Shown here piece after piece: positions 54,880 to 64,000 of a stretch of DNA of 64,000 nucleotides. The stretch spans positions 293,741 through 357,740 of the forward strand of contig NW_005434656.1 of NCBI RefSeq assembly GCF_000315625.1. Direction: 5' to 3'. A model generated the notes under the pieces. That model made no database searches. It was given only the letters and a program-made list of their open reading frames with translations, and had not been told where the DNA came from. This DNA is from Guillardia theta CCMP2712 (lineage: Eukaryota > Cryptophyceae > Pyrenomonadales > Geminigeraceae). The position numbers and the translations under genes are program-made. Every line of letters begins with the position of its first letter. The stretch's first letter is position 1.

Positions 54880-55920
54880 CACTGAAATTGGAGAGAAAGG
54901 GATTCTACATTGACCAAGCTTCAATCAATATTCGTTATCCTCATCTTCTTCATGCTTGCTTCATCTTCTCTTTAAAGCTCACACCTTTTAATAACATCCC
55001 CGTCTCAGCCTCCTTCCCCTTCAATTCTTCCATCTCCCTCCCCTCCCCCTATCTCTTCCTTCCTCCCTCGTCCTCCCTCTTCACTCTCCCCCCACTCCCC
55101 CGCTTCCTCCCGCGCTCAGCAGCCCCATGAAAATGATGGCCCAAGAGTCACTGGGCCTCATCCCCGTATGTCCCAGTGGAATGTATTGACTATTTTACCA
55201 GTATTATTGACTATAGAAATGTTGTAATCAAGATTTGCCTTGACTACCCCTACCCCTGATTTCATCTTGGACTTGGAAGTACCCGGTCCATTTACCAAAA
55301 ACTATCCCATGAAAGACCGGGTCTGCGAAAGATGGGAAAGAATCCACCCCTTCTCCAAACAACATGTAATGGAGCGACCCCGTTCCGAGGTTTAGCCACA
55401 GAGGTTTAATTATGGTGAAATATTTGATAAACTTACTGTTATTATTCAAAATAAAATAAATTAAAATTTCAACAATATGTTATCGATAACGATGAGACCC
55501 TGAAGGAGAAAAATTGTGCGCTAAGGGGGTGGCCATGGCATTTCAGCAACAGCAGGAGAGGGAGTAGGAGGGCTAGGAGGAAGAGGTGGAGTTAGGAGAC
55601 AGATCAGGTGACAAGAAAGATTCTAGAAGTATCTGGAATGCAGGATCATAGGAAGAATGGAGAGGGGAAAATTGGCATGAACGACGACGCAACAGTGATT
55701 AGTTGTATCGCCACATGAAATGATTTATAATGAGGAAGATGGCAGGGCAAAAGAAGCAGGCGGCACAATGCCAAACAACGCAGGATTATTCTGAACAATC
55801 GTTCACTTCGTTAGTAATGACGTCTGAATGTTTTATTCAAATGATGATTTAGAACTCAATTCGGCTTTCTCCTCCTTGGACTAACTGTCTTCGTGCTTCT
55901 TTGCAGATTATTCCTTGCCA
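54880..55920. other. Non-coding region with CT-rich tract
   Basis: No protein-like frame is supported. 54990-55125 is a CT-rich tract (TCCCTCCCC-type). The rest is AT-richer sequence leading to the promoter region of the 55927 gene. Confidence 0.5.
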
Positions 55921-55926
55921 AGAGAC

Positions 55927-56584
55927 ATGACAGAACGACTAAGGACAGCCCTGCTCTTGTCTTTTGTCTGCTTGTTTAGCGTTTCTTGCGCAAGCCCCAC
56001 TTCGATGTTACACCCTGGTCTTCTCCTCCAGCCACAGTTTGACGAGGTTTTGCTTTTCCATCTGCCCACACAGATCGGAGAACACTACAACCCGTATGAA
56101 GGGAAGGCGCTTCCTAGCGAGCACTTTGTGAACAGACCGATCTACTCGCCGATCAACAGGAAGCTGCAGCAAGACATCACCAACGTGCTCGACGACGAGC
56201 CGTCATCCCTGCACTGCCATGCTGGGAACTGGATCAACAAGCATCCTGACGACATCCCCAACCTTGAGCTGGAGCCCATCGGATACTCCCGTCGCTGGTT
56301 GGGGGAAGAGAGGATGGGAGGGGGATGGTCGAGCGACATGTGCCCTCTGTCGGGGGACAGGTGAGGAGGTTCGCATGCTCTACATGATTCGCTTAGATGG
56401 TTGCAGGCACGCCCTGTGCGACAAGTTGAACAAGCTCAGCCTGCAGGAGCCCAGGTGAGAGAGCGTGCTGCTGTGAGGTCTCGAGTGCCTGAGCCGCCTC
56501 GTACAGTGAAGCGGATGAGGACGAGGACATGGTCGTGAGAAGAGATGCCGAGGGCAATGTGCATCTCATGCCTCGCAAGAAATA
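55927..56584 (+). CDS. Small secreted or lumenal protein of unknown function
   Basis: Start at ATG 55927 (MTERLRTALLLSFVCLFSVS), a clear signal peptide. The mature part has YNPYEGKALPSEHFVNRPIY and HCHAGNWINKHPDD. It becomes uncertain after about 56300, where one or two short introns probably occur (acceptor near 56406, donor near 56456). Exon sequence HALCDKLNKLSLQEP follows. A last exon near 56490-56584 reads EDEDMVVRRDAEGNVHLMPR and ends KK-stop. A C-terminal KK is reminiscent of an ER-retrieval signal, but this is speculative. No family was recognised. Confidence 0.5.
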
Positions 56585-56929
56585 GAAGCTTGATCGAAGA
56601 CTATCGACATTCGTCTCGAAAGATACTGAAAGCATCCTTGACACGCCGATCGACGCCCCGCCGGCATCGTCGGGTGTCACTCAAGAAAATTTTCCTACCT
56701 CCCTTCGTTGATGACTCGATCTTTAAGTCTTAATGTATTTTCATTTCAGTTCGAAAAGGCTTCTCATTGCCTCTTTGCACATCAAACATGGTCAGCCTCA
56801 GTCACGCGTGAGAGTTGGAGATGCAGTCGTCGACGCTACTCCCCACCGCGTTGAGGAATATCCTCACGATCTCCGAAACACTGTCGCAAAGCATCACAGC
56901 AGGCAGCACGTCGACGGCATTTCCCTCAC

Positions 56930-59900
56930 CTCAGTGGCGCAGCCAACATCTCAACCGACTCCTTGAACTTCATCTCGAACACGTGAGCTGACTGCAGGCC
57001 CTGGAAGACTGAAAGTAAGCCGAGAGAATAGAGGCGACTCGTCACCCGGTCCTGTCCGACCTTGTTGAGGCCGAGGATCTCGTAGTGGGGCTGAAGGCGA
57101 GGATACCCTTCGAAGCCGTCCCAGGATGTCACCGTCAACAGCAACTCTGGGCCCATCTTCTCTTCTCCAGCTTTACATGTGAACAAGATGTCGAAACCCA
57201 CGGTCAAGTTGTCATGGCATCTGGTCGAATTTGTCAGGCACAGAAGTGTCAAGACTGAGCATTGCCTGGAAAACTTCGCCGAGAGGAAAGGAGAAAAATC
57301 CTTTAGGAGCGCATCAACCTGTTCAAAATATCAACACCATCCATCAAAATGCTGAGATCAAGTGACAACCTCGGTCCACATCTTGTCAAGACATGACAGG
57401 TGTTGTCCTAACCCGTGAACTACGTTCTTCTGCACCGGGAACAAGTTAAGAATTGTTGCTCAAGGGAGGCTGAATTGACCAGCCACTGCCCAGGCGTATG
57501 GGGTGTTGCCGTTCCCTTCTCGTACTTCGTCCCACCCTTCTGAACCAGGGCACTAACATCCACCTACGTTGATTCACATCAGTTTCCAGCAAGATGAGTG
57601 AGAGATTGAGACCAAACAATCCGGAGAGACAGAAACAACAAGCGGAAGTTGCCGAAGGCATGTGATCCTGTTCGCCTGTCACATCGAGAGGGGCGCGAGC
57701 AAGAGATCTACTTGCAGTCCCACGGGAGAGGATCTTTCTTGTCGATATCGCGGAAAATTCTCAGTACGGCAGTGTGCTGCTGAGACGTTCCATCCCCGCT
57801 ACGCGATTTTTCCTACAGCAGCATAATGAGACCTGAAACTTTACACGAGATATTCTGACCTTCTGTCGGATCATGCATTCAGAATAGCATCGATCAACTT
57901 GGTCGAGATCAGCGTCGACGAGAGGTTCCGGGTCAAGAAATACGGCATCTCGGACAGTCTGCACAAAAACATTCACAAACCTTCGCCAGTGAAAGATGTA
58001 CCCTCACAAAAGCAGCTAACTTCAGCTGCTCGAGGGCTGCCTCGAGGGACAAGGGCATTTGAATGTTTGGAACCTGTCAACATCTCAACATTTGTAGCAT
58101 TCGAAAATTTGCGATAATTACCACACTGAGAAAATCTGTGTGCTCGCTATCATTGGGTATGTCCTGGTCGACGTATCCCTTGCTCTTGGCGGTCAGCACT
58201 GTGATTCATGTCAGGATCATCAAATTCATACGGCACCGCAGCACTTACTGGGGGCAGACTCGATGTGGCTTTCCCGAACTGAGGGTACACAGTCCACGCC
58301 TGTACAAGACATCATACACTAGAACTTGACTGGGAGAGAGGAAGGGGAGGAGAGAGTCGATCGGAATGCGGACGAAAATTGTGGGGGATCGATGAACCGA
58401 TTTTACCTGAGCTGCAAAAGGGACGAACTCTGCCGGAGTGAACGACTTGTGTAAGCAATTGGTCGCCCTGTTCGTTTTCACTTGTCTTCTCCTTCTCCTC
58501 AACCAGAATCTTCCTTCTTTTCGTGACTCGCTGTCATAAGAAAAAGTTCAGTCCGTTTCAGGTCAAAAGCACTCAAACAAGTTTTGACATACCTGTGTTT
58601 CATTAGCAAACTCATCTGTCAAAGCATTTTGCAAATCTTCATTAAGCAGAACCTGAATTCTTGTGAATGAAACATATTCATGTAAGAGGTGTGTGATGTA
58701 TTACAAGCTCTGGAGGCAGAGGAGGCTATTGGTTGAAATAGTCAGGCCCAACAGCAGCTTATTGAAAACAACTCACCACAAGTGAGGGAACTTCATTTTC
58801 GACACTCCACGCAAGATCCTGCAACAAGATCAGGCAAACATCTTCTTATAGATCAACATTTTGCACCGTTACAACGATTGGCCTCTCCTTGCACAACTTT
58901 CGAAACTTTTCCACCGCTCTTGCCCCAACCTGAGGCAAATTTTGAATCCATCCTTTGCAAGGATCAAGTTTACAATGTTACCTGTTGTGTTCTATCGTTT
59001 TGTTTTTCCAGTGTCTCTTTCGAGACAAGAGATCGACCTGATTTGTCCACCAGTCAACCAAGACCCACTGTCTCAACAGCAAACTTTTACCAGAGCTTGT
59101 ACTTCTGCTGGAAAGTCGGATGCGCTCAAGGTGTTCATCAACTTTGTTCAGTTGATCTATGTCAAACGGGCCCTGAAACCATCCGCCGTCAACTGCGAAC
59201 CCTGACACAGCGAAGGCTTACCCTGTCTTTCGCTTGTGCCAGGGACCTGAAGGTTGCGATGACTTGTCTCGTGGATGTTGAGTCTGCGGGGTTTTGAATT
59301 CTATCTTCTTGCTGTCTGGCAAGTAAAACAGCTGCTGATGTTTCTTTTCCATGTAGAGAATCTGGAAACCAAGACTGGTTTATTTGCCTTTCAAGGCACA
59401 CGTTTTCCTCACCTTTTGAATGAACTTGGATCGTGCATCCGAGGACTGGCTTGACTGATTTGTACTTCCACGAGATTCTTCAAGAGCATGCAGATCTCCA
59501 GATGTTTGAATTTGCGATCTGAGTGCCTTTCTCTCCAGTTCTTTCCTCTGGGTTATGACGTTCAAATCTCGCTGAAGCAACGAAATGTATTCAGTCTTGC
59601 TCGACGAACATTCATAAACTCCATGTTCGACCACCCCTGCTCTGTAAGCAAGTTTTGCTTCACTCTCAGTTGGCCAGAAGTGTCTAAACTTGGTGACAAT
59701 AACTCTCAGAGCATTCTTGCGCGTCTTTATAGTCTCTTCCGAGTCTGCTCTCCATGGCATGCTTGCTCCAGATGAGCTTCTAGATTGACTTGAAGATCCA
59801 CCTTGCGAATGCGAGGCATTCTGGGACGACGCGTGTGGAGCTTGAGGTGCATTCGTTGCTGCATTCGTTGCTGCATTAGGAGCATTGGCAGCTCCTTGAG

Positions 59901-59982
59901 CTCCGCCCGCTGATGCTGTTTGGCTCTGATTCGCTCCAGCGGCTGTGCCAACTCCTGGAACTGGAGCAGTTGCAGGAGGCAT
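56930..59982 (-). CDS. Unrecognised multi-exon gene region (one or two genes)
   Basis: The clearest coding block is 59982-59400. It begins with an Ala/Asn/Gln/Pro low-complexity region (MPPATAPVPGVGTAAGANQS), then Ser/Gln-rich sequence. A folded-looking part follows (ALRVIVTKFRHFWPTESEAK, YECSSSKTEYISLLQRDLN) and leads into a helical stretch (VITQRKELERKALRSQ). Further minus-strand pieces lie at 59330-59226, 59175-58985 (IDQLNKVDEHLERIRLSS) and 57290-56930 (VGFDILFTCKAGEEKMGPEL, then LLLTVTSWDGFEGYP). Introns appear short and numerous. No family could be named. Whether the 57-kb piece belongs to the same gene is unclear. Confidence 0.4.
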
Positions 59983-60249
59983 AGGGGGCACGCGCTGAAG
60001 GTTGTTTAGCTATCTATCCTTGATGGCACCCGCAGGGCATCAAATGCATGAAATCATCAAATCTGCGATCAGACAATCAACTCTAACATTCTTCAAATTC
60101 ACAAGGCGATTACATTGAAGATGGGCTGAAAGCTATATACAAGGAACGTTTGATCAAAACAGGACCAACCACTCTCTCACACCAGGTTCTGACATGAACG
60201 GAAGAAAGTCAGAAAATCTTGATACAATTTCAGAGGGTTAGTATTCGAG

Positions 60250-60960
60250 GTTCATGGCTCGCGAATCAGGCATAGATCAGATGAGGACATGATTGAGAGG
60301 ATCAGTCTTGCTCAGACATGTCATCTGCGGAGTGAGGACAAGGCAAGGGAGGAGAGAGACGGGAAGAGAACACAAGGCAAGGGAGGGGAGAGGGCAGGGA
60401 GGGGGCGGAGCGACTGGCGCCCGCTTGCATTCAACTTGAGAGCGCGCGGAGGCGACTGTGAGAGGGGAGGGGAAAGGGAGGGGTGGTATCCAAATCGGGG
60501 GGTGGGGTGATGATCACCAAGGTGTATATGGAAAAGGGTGAGTAGTTTTCTTCTAAATTGTCATAAGACCCATGGGTGGGTCATTTGCAAATCTACTGCG
60601 GTATGGGTAGGGTGGTCAGATGAAGTGGGAACTTGAACCACGAACTGAGTGACTCCGAGAGTCACTGCCGCCGGCCCGGGTCCGATCCGATCGGACGCGC
60701 GGCCCCGGCGGCCGACGGCGGGCCCGGGCCTGGCCGGGCCCGGTGACCGGACGGTGCGCCGGCGGCGCGGACGGCGATAGGAGTGCGACCGCCCAGCCGC
60801 AGAGCCACTCAAACTTCCAGTTCAAGCCTCGGTAGTACGGCGGCCCGGCCCGCCGGGACTCAGTGACTCCCGGTCCGTCACTGAGTCAGCCGGGCGGCCT
60901 GCCGGCCCGGGGGCTCCAGCTGAGGGGCCTCTGTTCGGGCTGAGTGAATTTGAGTCACCT
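60250..60960. repeat. GGGA-rich tract and GC-rich palindromic patch
   Basis: 60330-60520 is G/A-rich (AGGGGAGAGG-like). 60640-60960 is very GC-rich with GGCCCGGGCC-type palindromes and GACTCAGTGACT words, resembling the patches at 8.8-9.4 and 22.3-22.45 kb. No gene is supported. Confidence 0.45.
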
Positions 60961-61099
60961 GCCGCCGGGGGGCACCCTCGGTGATCGCCGAGTCACAGTC
61001 AGTGTGCGGAACACTGCTTGGGCACAGTATGCGGCCCCTCGTCAGGCTAACAATTGTCACGTGTGTGCATCGCAACTGGCGTCAAGCGAAGGCTGGTCC

Positions 61100-61861
61100 C
61101 TTTATTGTACTTTCACACGCGGCGTTACTAGATACGACACGGAGATCAGAAACGTTTGTGTTGGAGTCTTCGACGAACTCTTGAGCTTGTCAGCTCTTCA
61201 CTTTGAGCACAACATGATCCAAAGTCTTCCAGCTGGAGTGTTCGACGGGCTTTTGAGCCTGACAGTTTTGTCACTTGACACGACAGCATTTGCTTCTAAC
61301 TGGCAAGACGACGAGTCTTTCAGGGGCCCTCACTGCATCAAGTTACTCTTTGTAATAATTCCAACCAAAGGTGATTCCCGTTCGAGCAGCCATATGTCCC
61401 GGAACATGACCAGATTGACCTTGTTGTCACTTGAAAGTTTGACGAAGCTTTCTTTCAAGACAACATCTCGACAGTCTTTCGGACCCAGGGATTCTAGAAT
61501 GTGCTATGGAGACGCCTTGCCTTTACCAGCAACATCGTCTGAAAACTCGACCGAGACTACCGCAGCGGCCCCTGCAGACTTGTGCGCCTTGAACGCAACT
61601 TGGGAGTTCTTGTCAACAACGAGCTTTCGTCAGCTTATCCAGGAGGAGAGACCTCTTCCATCACAGGTAGGCACCTCTCTTCCCCCTCCCGCAGGGGATG
61701 CGTCTCTTGTCAGGAGCTGCGAATTCGGGCATCCATGTGCGACGATACAACAAGTCTACGAACTAACTTCAGGATGGAGGAAGAGGCTGACATTCATATG
61801 GCAGAGGAGGAACGAGTTACTAGTCGACGCATATTGCTTCATCTACAATAAGATCCAGTGA
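61100..61861 (+). pseudogene. Leucine-rich-repeat fragment
   Basis: Two recognisable LRR units read GVFDELLSLSALHFEHNMIQ and LPAGVFDGLLSLTVLSLD, matching the LPxGVFxGLxxLxxLxL pattern of variable LRR proteins. The frame stays open to 61861 but the rest (Thr/Ser-rich, then RKRLTFIWQRRNELLVDAY) has no LRRs. No signal peptide or TM segment is visible and the upstream sequence is GC-rich repeat. It is probably a gene fragment or a gene with unseen exons. Confidence 0.45.
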
Positions 61862-61869
61862 GAGCCACT

Positions 61870-62480
61870 TTCTGCTCTTGGAACACACCATTGGAATAGC
61901 GTCAGAACTGAGACGATTATGATCCAGAACGAGTCAAAGTCTTATTGCTACCTGTGCATTGCGTGCATTTTTAATGAGAGAGAAAACGGGACTGCAAAAC
62001 AAGCAAGAATCGAGCAAGAGGGTTTGACGATTCTCGTAGATCACCCTTGTCAACGCTGTACATGATGAGACCCCGTGAACGCCCTCTCCTCACGGACAAA
62101 GTCATCGCAGCTACTCGCCAGTGCGACGTCTGTTCCTATACGTGTTTCATATCTTTACAACCTCTGTTATTCTATGTGTTTCATATCTTTACAATCTCCC
62201 TAGTTTGCCTGTGACGTCTGTCGGCCGTTACTCATACCGCATCCACTTGGTCTCTCACGCAGCCGCTGTCTCTCTCGTCGCGCTCCTCTCAGTCGACCTC
62301 CTCCCTCGTCCCTTCAGCCGTCGCTCGTCACGTCCAGCTTGCTCCTCCCCGTCCTCTGCCTCGCGGCTGATCGCTCGGCGATCAGCGATGGGAGGGGGTC
62401 GAGCCGGCGCTTCTGCGTCTGCTCATGGCAGCGAGCGGTCAGGGTCTCCTCGCGCGCGCAGCCTGTCGACCTCTTGGGGC
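61870..62480. other. Intergenic region, CT-rich, no gene recognised
   Basis: The sequence between the LRR fragment and the 3' end of the ADP-ribosyltransferase gene has CT-rich parts (62150-62340) and a short duplicated GTTTCATATCTTTACAA word (62143-62160, 62179-62195). No coding frame is supported. Confidence 0.4.
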
Positions 62481-64000
62481 AGCGGCTGCATCGGCATCGG
62501 TACCGAGGCTCTCTCGAAGACGATCCGGTAGGCGGGATACGCGCTGGCGCTGTGCTGGAGGAGGCGTGAGGGGGTGGAGGGGCTGCCGGGAGGGGGGAGG
62601 GATGGGAGGTACCGGGATGACGAAGATGGAGGGGTCGTGGAGGGTATCGACCATGCTGTGAAAGTGCTGCCCGGGGCTGCCTGCTCGCGTGACACGTGAG
62701 AAAGAAGCCAAGACGGGTACAGGAGGTGCACAACCAGGAGGAGGAGGAGGCAGGGGCAGGGGTAGAGGAAGGGGCAGGGGTACAAGGCAGGAATACGGGC
62801 AGGGGCCGGGCGCAAGGCTGCCGTACCGGTCGGGTCGACCGGGGGCACAGCACACCAGGAGTGTCCTTGCGCGTATCGTCCCAGCACAACCTGCCACCAG
62901 CCGCATCGCTCAGCCCCCCGTCCGCGAGACGTCAGAGGGCTTGACGCACGCGCGCTAGCAGCATGGAGCAGGGCTGATTGGCTCTCGTGTAGCCGCAGTA
63001 GGACAGCGAGTACCTGCGATGGCACGAGCCTCTCACTCCCTCGGTGTTCGCGTCTCGGACTCGGTCGCCTCCTCTTGCTCACCTCGCGTCTCTCGCAAAG
63101 TAGGAGCCTGCCCCGTACACCCTCCCGTTGCTTGAGCCTGCTCGCGGGGCGTGAGAGGACGCATGGCTGCTCGCTGCCGGTGTGCCTGAGAGGGTGACCA
63201 TGAAGCCCTCGCTCATGATGGCGGACTCAGCGTCCTTGTTCTCCCTGCAGCCCCTCGGGCGTCACGCAGCTCGTCTTGTCGGCCCCTCCTCGCCCTCACC
63301 TGGTCCCGTCTCGAGGCTGTACCCCGTGAAAGCCCCAGCGCTCCATGGAGGCGGCACTCCACGCCAGCCCTCGTCTCTCCACGTCGCTGCGCATGCGATC
63401 TCTCTGATGCGCCTGGTCAGTGCCGTCGCCGACAGCTCGCGGGCCCACCTGCGCTTGGTAGAGGCGGCGGAGACCGGAGTTGCGCACGCGGCTGATGCTG
63501 GCGATCCTGAATCTGCGACACGTCGTCGCTGTCAGTCGCTGGTCCGCCCTCGGCGGGCCCTGAGGCCGGGCGTACAGGTACTGGGAGACAGTGGCGTGGA
63601 AGAGGTCGGACACCATCTGGTATTCCTCGCTCTCCCCCGCGAGCTCCTCCGTCAGCTGCTCCTCGTCGCTGAGCTGCGTCAGCCGCGCTGCGGAGAGACG
63701 AGACGGGAGCCTACCTGTCCGACTTCCACAGCCTTCGCGGGTCCCCACAAGCACCCAAGCCCAGCAGAGTCACTCGCGTGCCTTACAGGCCTCTCGCGCT
63801 CTCGCGGCGTCTCTTCCTCCTCGCTCACCAGGGATGTCCGGTCACCGGCGTCTCGCCATCGTACTCAACCTCGTGAGCCCGGCCGTCGAAGGTCTGCAGG
63901 GTGCCGGAGAGAGGCATGTCCTTGGCAAAGCTGCCTTGGAAGATACGGCAGACGTGCTCGCTCTCGTCCAGACACTCGTACACTCCCTGCCAACGTCCCC
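62480..64000 (-). CDS. PARP-type ADP-ribosyltransferase, 3' part of gene
   Basis: The gene runs off the right edge. From 64000 downwards an exon reads QGVYECLDESEHVCRIFQGS and AHEVEYDGETPVTGHPW, with a donor near 63829. The next exon (about 63715-63305) has FHATVSQYLYA and the PARP opening strand FRIASISRVRNSGLRRLYQ, then MERWGFHG, equivalent to the NAD-binding His-Gly of PARPs. After an intron, SAIMSEGFMVTLSG and GRVYGAGSYFARDA give the second NAD-site block with the conserved Tyr. Later pieces read YTRANQPCSMLL (near 62985), FHSMVDTLHDPSIFVI (near 62650) and AYPAYRIVFE (near 62530). PARPs transfer ADP-ribose from NAD+ to proteins or nucleic acids. In the last motif Ala stands where many members have Glu (YPEY-type). 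Exon borders are approximate in this GC-rich region. Confidence 0.75.

Overview
The window looks like nuclear DNA of a unicellular alga, most likely a cryptophyte such as Guillardia theta. This is an inference from very short GT-AG introns (about 46-59 nt), many cysteine-rich GCC2/GCC3 surface proteins, an asparaginyl-tRNA synthetase with a signal-peptide-like presequence ending in LRLRGG, and a nuclear gene for mitochondrial-type EF-Tu. No bacterial operon features, rRNA, tRNA or CRISPR were seen.

Layout. 1-2429: 3' part of a cysteine-rich surface-protein gene (+). 2430-4780: C-rich non-coding DNA. 4783-6662: seven-exon JmjN-JmjC-zinc-finger protein of KDM4 type whose iron ligands are all replaced. 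7.16-7.32 kb: GGGA microsatellite. 7.4-8.7 kb: probable unrecognised minus-strand gene. 8.7-10.95 kb: GC-rich patch, a 23-bp tandem repeat and a 107/108-bp tandem repeat. 10.95-22.17 kb: an AT-richer, mostly intronless block of virus-like or giant-transposon-like genes. It has a transposase-like gene in broken pieces, a possible nucleotidyltransferase, a multi-pass membrane protein, and two zinc-knuckle proteins that may resemble late-transcription factors of herpesvirus type. Six of its genes have an A/T-rich TATA-like box 28-38 nt before the ATG. 22.9-23.8 kb: membrane-anchored sulfotransferase-like protein. 23.9-26.5 kb: asparaginyl-tRNA synthetase (-).

26.8-51.7 kb is the most striking part: an inverted pair of genes for the same type I surface protein (beta-helix-like ectodomain, cysteine-rich repeats, one TM segment, WW-like cytoplasmic motif). 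They are transcribed away from each other around a 5.3-kb spacer. The right copy (+) has two or three exons. The left copy (-) holds about 68 tandem 161-bp units, each one 102-bp in-frame exon plus one 59-bp intron, so splicing would give a long array of identical 34-residue modules. One unit carries a stop and several have indels. The spacer holds a coiled-coil gene and mitochondrial EF-Tu.

51.9-64 kb: a coiled-coil gene (-), a membrane-anchored ShKT gene (-), a short secreted-protein gene (+), a long unrecognised multi-exon region (-), a GC-rich patch, an LRR fragment (+) and the 3' part of a PARP-type ADP-ribosyltransferase gene (-) running off the right edge. Exon borders were placed by eye from frame continuity and GT/AG sites; those for KDM4, the array gene, the coiled-coil gene and the EF-Tu 5' end are the firmest.
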